Shown here: positions 27,146 through 34,221 of the stretch, one piece after another
How the letters are laid out: each line of letters starts with the position of its first letter
Position numbering within the stretch: position 1 is the first letter of the stretch
Assembly: GCF_000444135.1 (NCBI RefSeq)
Contig: NZ_ATDK01000247.1
Location: 1 to 39,054 of the forward strand
Source of the DNA: Pseudomonas avellanae BPIC 631
Lineage (GTDB): Bacteria; Pseudomonadota; Gammaproteobacteria; Pseudomonadales; Pseudomonadaceae
Reading direction: 5' to 3'
Length of the DNA: 39,054 nt
Position numbers and translations under genes: made by a program
Notes under the pieces: generated by a model
Database searches by the model: none
What the model saw: the letters and a program-made list of their open reading frames with translations, nothing else
Told to the model about the DNA's origin: nothing

Positions 27146-27765
27146 ACAAACAGATTGCACACCGCCAGCAACAGCTCAGCGACGCCGTCATCGAGCAATT
27201 CCGTGGCATCGCTGCGTCCACCCTCGGCCACCTGACCGACAGCGGCTACCTGCGCGGCATCAGGCCCTTGTTCGACGGCGCCCGACTGGTCGGCAACGTC
27301 GTCACCGTCAAAGTCCACCTGCCCGACGGCAGTATCCTGCGCGACGCACTGCTCAACAGCCTGCCCGGCGACGTGCTGGTGATCGAATGCGTCGGCGACG
27401 AGCACTGCGCCTGCTGGGGCGAACTGCGCACCCTGGCCGGCCTCATCAAAGGCCTGGCCGGCGTGGTAGTGTCCGGCGCCGTCACCGACGTCGCCGCCTT
27501 GCGCGAACATCGTCTGCCGGTCTTCAGCCGAGGCATCAGCGCCGTCACGACACGAAGCCTGGGGGAAAGCGGCGAACTCAACGGGCCGGTCAACATCGGC
27601 GGGGTGGTTGTGAACACGGGCGACATCGCGATTGGTGACGACGACGGGGTGTTTGTCCTGAGTCCGCAGCAGGCGAATGAGTTGTTGCCTGGGTTGTTGG
27701 TGAAGGAGGGTGCGGACAGAGCACGGCGGGAGGAGTTTTTGGGGCGGTTGAATGAGGGGGGGTAG
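27136..27765 (+). CDS. RraA/HMG-CHA aldolase-family protein
   Basis: This is a 209-residue protein of the RraA-like fold. The family includes RNase E regulators and metal-dependent 4-hydroxy-4-methyl-2-oxoglutarate/4-carboxy-4-hydroxy-2-oxoadipate aldolases. Family landmarks are STLGHLTDSGYLRGIRPL near residues 28-45, the LPGDVLVIE turn, and WGELRTLAGLIKGLAGVVVSG. The last contains the GELxxxxA pattern and is followed by GAVTDVAAL, where family enzymes have the arginine-aspartate of the active site; here the G-x-x-R-D motif reads G-A-V-T-D. The missing arginine argues against assuming classical aldolase activity. The ATG at 27136 has GAGG 8 bases upstream and overlaps the FhuF-like gene. The last 100 bases are unusually G-rich on this strand. 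Confidence 0.82.
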   Translation: MSMNKQIAHRQQQLSDAVIEQFRGIAASTLGHLTDSGYLRGIRPLFDGARLVGNVVTVKVHLPDGSILRDALLNSLPGDVLVIECVGDEHCACWGELRTLAGLIKGLAGVVVSGAVTDVAALREHRLPVFSRGISAVTTRSLGESGELNGPVNIGGVVVNTGDIAIGDDDGVFVLSPQQANELLPGLLVKEGADRARREEFLGRLNEGG

Positions 27766-28053
27766 GTGAATACTCGGCAACAGCTGCTTTGAAGTATCTC
27801 GCCTGCCGTCAACCAAGTTCTAATGCCGTGCCTGATAACAGGCCGTCACAGCAAGGCTATCGTTCAGCCAGTGGTCAGTTGGACATTGAATGACAGCACA
27901 TCTAAAACTTAATTCATCTCAATCTTACAACCGCTTGGAGTAAAACTCTTGCATACGCGTAAATTGCCAGTTTGGATCCTAAATTAAACTTCATAATTTA
28001 TACCCGTCTTTTTCAATATTTAGTTTGGCAAACGCGCTAAAGGTTTTGGGTTG
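27766..28053. other. Intergenic region after the siderophore operon
   Basis: This 288-base, AT-rich stretch separates the siderophore operon from the PAS/MCP gene. A short hairpin (GCCTG 27830-27834, loop ATAA, CAGGC 27839-27843) lacks a T-run, so it is at best a weak terminator. From about 27890 the DNA is promoter-like, but no clear -35/-10 pair could be defended. Confidence 0.45.
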
Positions 28054-29415
28054 ATGACCGATGAACCTTCCAAGCCCAAAATGTCCCGGATGGCCGCAAT
28101 GTTCAACTCGCATTTGAAAAAAACCAACCAGGCATTGGAGCGCCGCCTCGCCATGCTCGAGCAAGCAGGGCAGATTCTGAATCTGGAGACTGTTGCCGTC
28201 GTTCTGGACGGGCAGGGCAAGGTGCAGACCGTCAACGGCCTGTTCGAGACGGAGATGAGCTATTCACAAAGCGAGATCGCCGGGCGCAGCCTTTCTGAAC
28301 TGAGCCCGCCCGAGCTGAGCGGTGATACTCACCAGAAGCGCGCTCTGGCTGCGATTCGGGACGGCAAGCATTTCAGCGGCACGTTGCGGCTGATCAGCAA
28401 GACAGGCGCGAGGGTCTGGTTGAGGACCGTGGTGGTGCCGTTCAAGAATGAGACCGGCGGCATCGAGCAGATCACGTTGTACTCAAGCGTTTTGACCCGA
28501 ACTATCGAGGCCTCGCGTGAGAATGAAGCGTTGGTCAATGCGTTACAGCGGTCTACCGCCGTCATCGACTTCACCCTTGATGGAATGGTCATTACCGCCA
28601 ATGACAACTTCCTGAAAGCGATGGGTTATGAGCTGAATCAGATAAAGGGCAAGCATCACAAGATTTTCTGCGTGCCTGAAGAATCCGCCTCTGACGCGTA
28701 TGGCCACTTCTGGGAAAGATTACGTCGGGGCGAGTTTATCGTCGATCGTTTTCGCCGCGTAGACAAGGCTGGCCGCGACGTGTGGCTGGAGGCGTCCTAT
28801 AACCCTATTACCGACGCAAACGGCAAGCTCTATAAAATTGCAAAGTTCGCGACGGTTATCACTGAGCAGGTTGAGCGTGAAAAGGCCGTTGCCGAAGCAT
28901 CGGACATGGCCTATCAAACGTCCATCGATACCGACGCCAGTGCACAGCAAGGGCGAAAGGTCATCAAGGACACGCTGCAGATGCTGGGTCAACTGACGAT
29001 TTCCATGCAAGACGCCACGCGAGGCATTGAGGCACTGGACTCTCAGAGCCAAGTGATTGGCACGATCATAAAAACCATCAGCGGGATCGCCGAGCAAACC
29101 AATCTGCTCGCGTTGAACGCTGCCATCGAAGCTGCCCGGGCCGGTGAACAGGGCAGGGGGTTCGCGGTCGTGGCCGACGAGGTCCGCCAGTTGGCGTCGC
29201 GCACGACAAAAGCGGCAGAAGAAGTGGTCAATGTCGTCAAGAAGAACCAGAGCCTGGCGTCCGATGCAGTCAATGTAATCGTGCGCAGTACCGAACAGGC
29301 CTCCGGAGCACTGGAACTGGCTAACGATGCAGATCGTGTCATCCAGGAAATCCAGGAAGGCGCGAACACAGTAGTGCGCGCCGTCAGCCGTTTTGTTAAT
29401 CAGCGTTCGAGTTAG
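28054..29415 (+). CDS. Soluble two-PAS methyl-accepting-type transducer (BdlA/Aer-like)
   Basis: This is a 453-residue cytoplasmic chemoreceptor-like protein without membrane segments. After an N-terminal coiled stretch (about residues 10-45), two PAS domains follow, at about 45-155 and 165-280. The second has [19 protein letters not shown] and [23 protein letters not shown] (in pieces: [21 protein letters not shown]), the BdlA/Aer2-like PAS pattern. The C-terminal signalling hairpin tip is fully conserved: [19 protein letters not shown], then [15 protein letters not shown]. Architecture and length resemble P. aeruginosa BdlA, a biofilm-dispersal sensor, but no ligand is visible. Start: ATG at 28054, with alternatives TTG 28051 and ATG 28081. 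Its neighbour is a c-di-GMP protein. Confidence 0.9.
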   Translation: MTDEPSKPKMSRMAAMFNSHLKKTNQALERRLAMLEQAGQILNLETVAVVLDGQGKVQTVNGLFETEMSYSQSEIAGRSLSELSPPELSGDTHQKRALAAIRDGKHFSGTLRLISKTGARVWLRTVVVPFKNETGGIEQITLYSSVLTRTIEASRENEALVNALQRSTAVIDFTLDGMVITANDNFLKAMGYELNQIKGKHHKIFCVPEESASDAYGHFWERLRRGEFIVDRFRRVDKAGRDVWLEASYNPITDANGKLYKIAKFATVITEQVEREKAVAEASDMAYQTSIDTDASAQQGRKVIKDTLQMLGQLTISMQDATRGIEALDSQSQVIGTIIKTISGIAEQTNLLALNAAIEAARAGEQGRGFAVVADEVRQLASRTTKAAEEVVNVVKKNQSLASDAVNVIVRSTEQASGALELANDADRVIQEIQEGANTVVRAVSRFVNQRSS

Positions 29416-29736
29416 TGTCGAGCCGTCAGACAGGCGTGATACATAAACCTTGAAGCGCCCGTAGCGGGCTGGACCGCCATCGTTGTGGGAGTGGCCGGGG
29501 CGGCGGTCCGCATTGCTCACGAAGACGATGGCTCAAACGCTCATTTTAGGGGTTCACCAAGGATTGAACGTTATATAAGTTTCAATGAAACGATTAATAG
29601 AAGTGGGTGAAACAGCGACACTCGGGTGTAACGGACAACGCCTGGTAATACGGGGCCAGCCGTCTTCAAGACTGGCGCCGGATTACCGATAACCAGCCCA
29701 TCGCCGTAGCATCGTCGTCATTCGAGCGTACCCCTT
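29416..29736. other. Intergenic region with stacked hairpins
   Basis: This 321-base gap lies between the MCP and GGDEF-EAL genes. Its first part contains a small hairpin (GCCCG 29457-29461, CGGGC 29465-29469) and then a REP-like palindrome listed separately. No T-run follows either, so termination is not proven. The remainder (29540-29736) presumably holds the promoter of the GGDEF-EAL gene; no coding frame is seen. Confidence 0.5.
29471..29532. repeat. REP-like palindromic element
   Basis: Nested inverted repeats are visible. GGACCGCC (29471-29478) pairs with GGCGGTCC (29502-29509), and GCCATCGT (29476-29483) pairs with ACGATGGC (29525-29532). The two pairings share bases, so they are alternative folds. 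The segment contains TGTGGGAG and CACGAAGACG, strings that recur in Pseudomonas REP/REPIN repeats as I remember them. Only one copy is present in this window. Confidence 0.5.
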
Positions 29737-31338
29737 ATGCCAGTTATCCGCAGCCCGCGAACGGTCCGTAAATACCTTTACACGGTATTATGGTTTTACT
29801 TTTTTTCAATTTTTCTGTTGGCGGTAGTGTGGGAATTCAAGCTTGAATCCCTCGCCATGTACGCCATGGACTTACCGTATGACCCGGACTTCGAAGATGC
29901 TGAACGGTGGCGTTTTGTATTGACGTCAACTGCGTTTGCACTGCTGTCGATGGTGGTGCCTTTTATTCTACTAAAGCGCCTGATGCAACGGTTGCAAAGC
30001 AGCTACAACGACTTGCTGGTGGCGCAGGCGCTCAGCGATTCGCTGGCCCGGCACGATCCGTTGTCCGGCCTGCTTAATCGTCGGGTGTTTCACGAGCAGT
30101 TGGTTGCGCGTCTGCAGCAAGAATCTACCCAGACTGCCGTTTTCCTGATCGACCTGGATAAATTCAAACTGATCAACGACACCCACGGTCACGCGGTGGG
30201 AGACGCGGCTATTTGCGCCGTTGCAGAAAGCCTGCGAGACGCGACAACAGGGTGGCAGGCGTCAGTGGCGCGACTGGGAGGCGACGAGTTCGGTTTGGCG
30301 GTCAGTGGTGATTTCAGTCAGTTTGAGTTGGCAGCGCTGGCTGAAAATGTATTGGCTAAAATCGCAATGTCCAGCGCCGGTTTGCCACGTGTGACCCTCA
30401 GTGCAACGTTGGGCGTTGCCATTTCGCCACTGGACGGTTCTGATGCCGAAGTCCTGCTGCAACGTGCTGACAGCGCCATGTATCGCGGTAAAAACGGCGG
30501 GCGGGCCACGTTTCATTTTTATGAGGTGAGCTTTGAGCGCGAACAGCGTCTGCAGGAAGTTTTCGTGCAGGAACTCAGGGACGCTATCAAAGAGAAACAT
30601 ATCCAGCCGTTCTATCAGCCGATTGTCAGCCTTCCTGGGCAACGCCTTGCGGGGTTTGAACTGCTGGCGCGGTGGCTGCACTCAGAGCGGGGGATCATCC
30701 TGCCGATGGACTTCATACCCTTGGCGGAACAGTTGGGGCTGATCAAACAACTGACTGAAAGTCTGTTGCTACAGGCCTTTGATCATGCGCGTGACTGGCC
30801 GAGCGACTTTACGCTTTCCATCAACGTCACTTCATTGATGATAGAAAGCCTCGACTTCCCCGATTGGCTGGAGCAACTGGCAAGCGAAGGCAGATTCCCA
30901 TTGAATCGACTGGAAGTGGAAGTGACGGAGAATACCCTGGTGGCCAATGTCGACAGTGCACGCTTGAACCTGGAGCGCCTGCGCGCCATGGGGGTGAGTG
31001 TTGCTCTGGACGATTTCGGTACGGGCTATTCAGGGCTTTACCACCTGACAAAACTGGCCATCGACAAAATCAAGATCGACCGGTCTTTCTTTGAAACCTC
31101 ACTGGATAACCAGAATGAGATGGTCAAAGCCATCCTCGCCCTGGGCAAGAGTTTGCGCATGAAGATCACCGCCGAAGGGGTAGAGCACGAAGACTTGGCG
31201 GACTGGCTGGCCGCTCATGGGTGCGATTTTGCTCAAGGTTATCTGTTTGGACGGCCATTACCCTTCGCTCAGGTAACAGCGCTGCTGGCAATGAGTGAAC
31301 GGGCCGGGCCGGTCAGGGCGCAAGCCAATGTCGTGTAG
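29737..31338 (+). CDS. Membrane GGDEF-EAL cyclic-di-GMP protein
   Basis: This is a 533-residue inner-membrane protein with two N-terminal membrane helices (about residues 12-30 and 65-82). A short coiled linker leads into a diguanylate-cyclase domain with intact GGDEF at residues 181-185. The inhibitory RxxD site five residues upstream is absent (WQAS instead). The C-terminal EAL phosphodiesterase domain has ELL at 308-310 in place of EAL, keeping the key glutamate. It also has SINVT, VTENTLV, DDFGTGYSG (D425, D426), IDKIKIDRSF and ITAEGVE. All expected metal and catalytic residues are present, so it could be bifunctional or mainly a phosphodiesterase. ATG at 29737; the ribosome site is weak. 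Confidence 0.92.
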   Translation: MPVIRSPRTVRKYLYTVLWFYFFSIFLLAVVWEFKLESLAMYAMDLPYDPDFEDAERWRFVLTSTAFALLSMVVPFILLKRLMQRLQSSYNDLLVAQALSDSLARHDPLSGLLNRRVFHEQLVARLQQESTQTAVFLIDLDKFKLINDTHGHAVGDAAICAVAESLRDATTGWQASVARLGGDEFGLAVSGDFSQFELAALAENVLAKIAMSSAGLPRVTLSATLGVAISPLDGSDAEVLLQRADSAMYRGKNGGRATFHFYEVSFEREQRLQEVFVQELRDAIKEKHIQPFYQPIVSLPGQRLAGFELLARWLHSERGIILPMDFIPLAEQLGLIKQLTESLLLQAFDHARDWPSDFTLSINVTSLMIESLDFPDWLEQLASEGRFPLNRLEVEVTENTLVANVDSARLNLERLRAMGVSVALDDFGTGYSGLYHLTKLAIDKIKIDRSFFETSLDNQNEMVKAILALGKSLRMKITAEGVEHEDLADWLAAHGCDFAQGYLFGRPLPFAQVTALLAMSERAGPVRAQANVV

Positions 31339-31530
31339 TTCTTAGGTGACCGAAGGCGTATAGCGAAAGGCTTACGCGAGAAGGAGTGGATCCACTCTGT
31401 ACGCCGCCCTCGGAAAGTCGCAATCTACACCCATCAACTGCAGCGCAGGAAGCGTTGCAAAGGTCACGGATGATCACCATTGCCGGGATGGCTACTGACA
31501 GGATGTCGGGATGGTATTGATGGAAAAAAC
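31339..31530. other. Gap between the GGDEF-EAL gene and the shared terminator
   Basis: No gene is seen. The stretch contains a perfect 14-base palindrome (GAGTGGATCCACTC, 31384-31397) and, just upstream, a GCGTA / TACGC pair. The role is unknown; neither has a following T-run. Confidence 0.4.
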
Positions 31531-31553
31531 AACCCGCTTCGGCGGGTTTTTTT
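31531..31553. terminator. Bidirectional rho-independent terminator
   Basis: A perfect 7-base stem (AACCCGC 31531-31537, GCGGGTT 31542-31548) with a TTCG tetraloop is followed by T49-T53 on the + strand and preceded by AAAAAA (31524-31529). It can therefore terminate both the + strand GGDEF-EAL transcript and the - strand vWA operon that converge here. Confidence 0.9.
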
Positions 31554-31613
31554 ATGGCTGTTTAGTTGAGTGCACGGCCGGCGTATAGGCCGGCGTGACC
31601 GAGAACAGCCGCG

Positions 31614-32885
31614 TTATTTGCCAGTTGCCTGTGCGCCCGTACACGTAGGCGTTGTTGCCACTTCTTCCATGGCTTCGCGCAGCATTTTTTGTACCTCGCC
31701 GACTTCGCGGGCAGCGTATACACGCCCCCCGGTATTTTCCGCGATGCAGTTTGAAAGCTTGCTTTCGCTGATGTTGACGACGTTGACGCGCAACCTTGGC
31801 TGCTCACGGGCGATGCGGGCGGACACCTCGCACGCGTTTTGCCCGCAGCCGTCCTCGCCATCGACAAACATCACCACCAAGGCATCCTTGAGACGCCCAT
31901 CCACAAGGCTGGCTGCTTTGGCAAGGCTGGCCGCCAGAGGCGTGCCGCGGTCTGCGCTGAGCTGTCCCACCCCGGCCAGCAGTTGTTGCCGAGCGTCACG
32001 CCGGAACAGGCCTTGATCGACCGTGCCCTCGCAGCCCTGGAACGTGATCAAGCGTGTGTCGATGTCGGGATGCAACTGGCCGATCATCGCTGCAAAGGCT
32101 TGCTTGGCGACCGTCAGGCGCGTGGGTTCAGTCAGCACGCGAGCTTTTCTCGGGTTGTTATCAGGCAGCGCGCCGCCGACCTGAGCCATCCAGACTTCGT
32201 CTTCGGAAGAGGTGTTGATATTCAGGTTCATCGAGCCTGAGGTGTCCAGCACCACAGCAAAATCAGGGACCGGCGCACCCGCCGTGCAGGAGTAGTTACC
32301 CATCGGAGCCGGTTTGAACACGATCCACACGCCGCCGCGCCATGTCCAGAGCAGCCACAGCAGGATCAACAGCAACGGCAGTAACAGCAGCAAAAACGGA
32401 ATACGCAGCCACCAGCGCCTTGATGGCGGGCTGGTGAGTGTTGCCGCAGGTGGCGTCACCGTTGCGGCGACTGGAGTTATGAGGGGCGCTGGTGGCACCA
32501 GGCCCCAGCGGATGACCACAGGTTCTTGATTGAGGCTGTAAAGATTGTCCAGTGCCGGGGCACCGACCAACGTACGAAGGCTGTTGGCCTCGTCAGCTTT
32601 ATTGCGCGCCTGCAACTCGTCCGCCAACTGCACGATGGCCTGCTGGCGTTGTGCGTAGCGTGCGATCAACGCCTGTTGTGCGACAGGGTCCAGGCTGTGA
32701 TAGGGCAGGGGCTGACCGCCCAGTTCAGACCACCATTGCAGTGCGCCATCAGCACCCGCACGCGGGATGGCAAACAGGCTGGATACGCTGGGCGGAAAGT
32801 GGCGACGCAGCAAGGCTACCTTGCTCTCCAGCGTGTTCAGCAGTTCGGCAGGATGGGACGTGGTGTCGATAGTGATGCGTTGCAT
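31614..32885 (-). CDS. Membrane-anchored von Willebrand factor A protein
   Basis: This is a 423-residue protein and the last gene of the minus-strand operon. About 130 N-terminal residues (probably cytoplasmic, unknown fold) lead to a Pro/Ala/Thr-rich linker. A single strongly hydrophobic span lies at about residues 175-197 (leucine-rich, between RRWWLRIP and WTWRGG). The C-terminal vWA domain has an intact metal-ion-dependent adhesion site: DTSGS near residue 222, then later threonine and FVDGEDGC. Several cysteines in the vWA part suggest a periplasmic, disulfide-bonded domain. The ATG at 32885 is preferred to the TTG at 32900. It shares the vWA theme with the PpkA-like gene at the other end of the operon. 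The N-terminal family was not identified with confidence. Confidence 0.8.
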   Translation of the reverse strand: MQRITIDTTSHPAELLNTLESKVALLRRHFPPSVSSLFAIPRAGADGALQWWSELGGQPLPYHSLDPVAQQALIARYAQRQQAIVQLADELQARNKADEANSLRTLVGAPALDNLYSLNQEPVVIRWGLVPPAPLITPVAATVTPPAATLTSPPSRRWWLRIPFLLLLLPLLLILLWLLWTWRGGVWIVFKPAPMGNYSCTAGAPVPDFAVVLDTSGSMNLNINTSSEDEVWMAQVGGALPDNNPRKARVLTEPTRLTVAKQAFAAMIGQLHPDIDTRLITFQGCEGTVDQGLFRRDARQQLLAGVGQLSADRGTPLAASLAKAASLVDGRLKDALVVMFVDGEDGCGQNACEVSARIAREQPRLRVNVVNISESKLSNCIAENTGGRVYAAREVGEVQKMLREAMEEVATTPTCTGAQATGK

Positions 32886-32905
32886 GGGAACGGTCCGCAA
32901 TCAGA

Positions 32906-32925
32906 AAAGGCCCCTTGGGGCCTTT
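32906..32925 (-). terminator. Hairpin between the second lipoprotein and vWA genes
   Basis: A perfect 9-base inverted repeat (AAAGGCCCC at 32906-32914, GGGGCCTTT at 32917-32925) sits just downstream of the lipoprotein stop. Read leftwards it ends in TTTTC, so it looks like a weak terminator or attenuator that would lower expression of the final vWA gene. Confidence 0.55.
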
Positions 32926-32940
32926 GGAGAAATTTACGCT

Positions 32941-33447
32941 TTACTCGTAGCCCAGACTGAGCTGCAGTCTGGAAACCTTTTGCTGCAGGGCTTTGAGTTC
33001 CTGCTTGCGCGCCTCGATGACTGCCGGGTCGGTACTGGCGGTGACCTGCTTCTTGGCAGCCATCTGTTTTTCCAGATCCGCGATCTGCTGCTGCGCCTGC
33101 GCCTTGTTGGCATGCCTGGCCTTGAGCTGGCTCAACAGCTTGCTCATGGAGCCGTCCAGCGCTGCCTGCTGCTTTTGTTGCTCGGCAAGGCTCTTGCTGG
33201 TCGACTGTTGCTGGGCTTGTAAAGCGTCGTACACGTCGCGAAAGGAGGTGTTTTCGGCGCGTGCATCGGTCAGCGCCTGTTCGCGTTGGCGGACCTGATC
33301 ACTGTAACCACCGGAGTGGTCGCAGTTCATCTTGGTGATCAGGCTCGCCTCGACGTTGTTTGAATCACAGCTGCCGGGCTGAGTGGCGCAACCGGCTATC
33401 AGCAACAGGGCCGAGCTGGCAATCAGTGCTCGAATATTCATGTTCAT
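32941..33447 (-). CDS. Small coiled-coil lipoprotein
   Basis: This 168-residue predicted lipoprotein has a signal peptide with lipobox LLIAGC, giving the lipidated cysteine at about residue 19. It is followed by a short Cys-containing stretch and a long alpha-helical coiled coil (about residues 50-165) rich in Gln, Lys, Ala and Glu. The ATG at 33447 follows the upstream stop after one base (TGA-G-ATG), indicating coupled translation. Its coiled coil shares spaced similarity with the preceding lipoprotein (KAQAQQQIA against KAKAQQEIA), so the two look like ancient paralogues. No enzymatic motif is present; an envelope-tethered structural or adaptor role is inferred. Confidence 0.75.
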   Translation of the reverse strand: MNMNIRALIASSALLLIAGCATQPGSCDSNNVEASLITKMNCDHSGGYSDQVRQREQALTDARAENTSFRDVYDALQAQQQSTSKSLAEQQKQQAALDGSMSKLLSQLKARHANKAQAQQQIADLEKQMAAKKQVTASTDPAVIEARKQELKALQQKVSRLQLSLGYE

Positions 33448-33448
33448 C

Positions 33449-34189
33449 TCAACCTAAGGTGATGGCTTGGCGCTGGCTGTAGAGGCCGTCCACTTCTTTT
33501 TGCAAGGACGCGACCTTGCTGTTCATTTTGCTGATCTCGCCGTCGATGGCAGTGACCTGCGTGCCACCGTTGCTGGCGCGCTCAAGGTCAGCGGTCTTCT
33601 TGTATTCCGCCACTTTGGAGCGCATGCCGGTCAGGTCCTTGTTCATCTGCGCCAGGTTGCTGTCGACACTGGCGATCTCTTGCTGTGCCTTGGCTTTGTC
33701 CAGCGTCTTGGTTTTGATCGACTTCTGAATACCGGCGATGCGCTCTTTGTCGTCGTTGATCACCTGTTGCAGCGTGTAGGTGCGCTGGGCCACTTTTTCG
33801 GTGTCGGCTTTTACGTCGTCATTCATCAACTGCAGGCGCTGTGCGGTATTGGAGTACTTGCTGCGACGGTAGTCGTAGTAATAGTTCGCTCCCATGGCCA
33901 CGCCGCACGCTGCAATACCGGCCACGACCATGCATTTGACCTTGTCGCTGGGGCTCGCCACGGCACAGGCCAGAATGCCAACCCCGGCAGCGGCCGCGCA
34001 GGCGGTAAGGCCTGAGGTGGAGAAAAATGACGAATCGGTACTTTTGGTCAGGCGCGGATCGGGGTCGGTGCCTGAACCGCCAAGCATGCTGCTGCCGGTG
34101 CCGTTGTTGGCGCAGCCGGCCAGCACCAGACTGACAGAGATCATCAGGCCCAACATGACCCTCGGCAGATGGCTACGTACGTGTTTCAT
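33449..34189 (-). CDS. Lipoprotein with hydrophobic hairpin and coiled coil (TagQ-position)
   Basis: This is a 246-residue predicted lipoprotein. Its signal peptide ends in a lipobox LVLAGC (cysteine at about residue 26). Residues 50-100 form two hydrophobic, alanine/glycine/cysteine-rich segments (CAAAAGVGILACAVA and CMVVAGIAACGVAMG) like a membrane hairpin. About 130 residues of charged coiled coil follow to the C-terminus. AAGGAG lies 7 bases before the ATG at 34189; the longer opening to 34252 has no leader and runs into the upstream gene. In TagQRST operons the lipoprotein TagQ sits beside TagR, so this may be its functional counterpart. I cannot confirm sequence homology to TagQ. Confidence 0.72.
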   Translation of the reverse strand: MKHVRSHLPRVMLGLMISVSLVLAGCANNGTGSSMLGGSGTDPDPRLTKSTDSSFFSTSGLTACAAAAGVGILACAVASPSDKVKCMVVAGIAACGVAMGANYYYDYRRSKYSNTAQRLQLMNDDVKADTEKVAQRTYTLQQVINDDKERIAGIQKSIKTKTLDKAKAQQEIASVDSNLAQMNKDLTGMRSKVAEYKKTADLERASNGGTQVTAIDGEISKMNSKVASLQKEVDGLYSQRQAITLG

Positions 34190-34221
34190 GCTGTTGCTCC
34201 TTGAGTAAGCTTGATGTCGAG

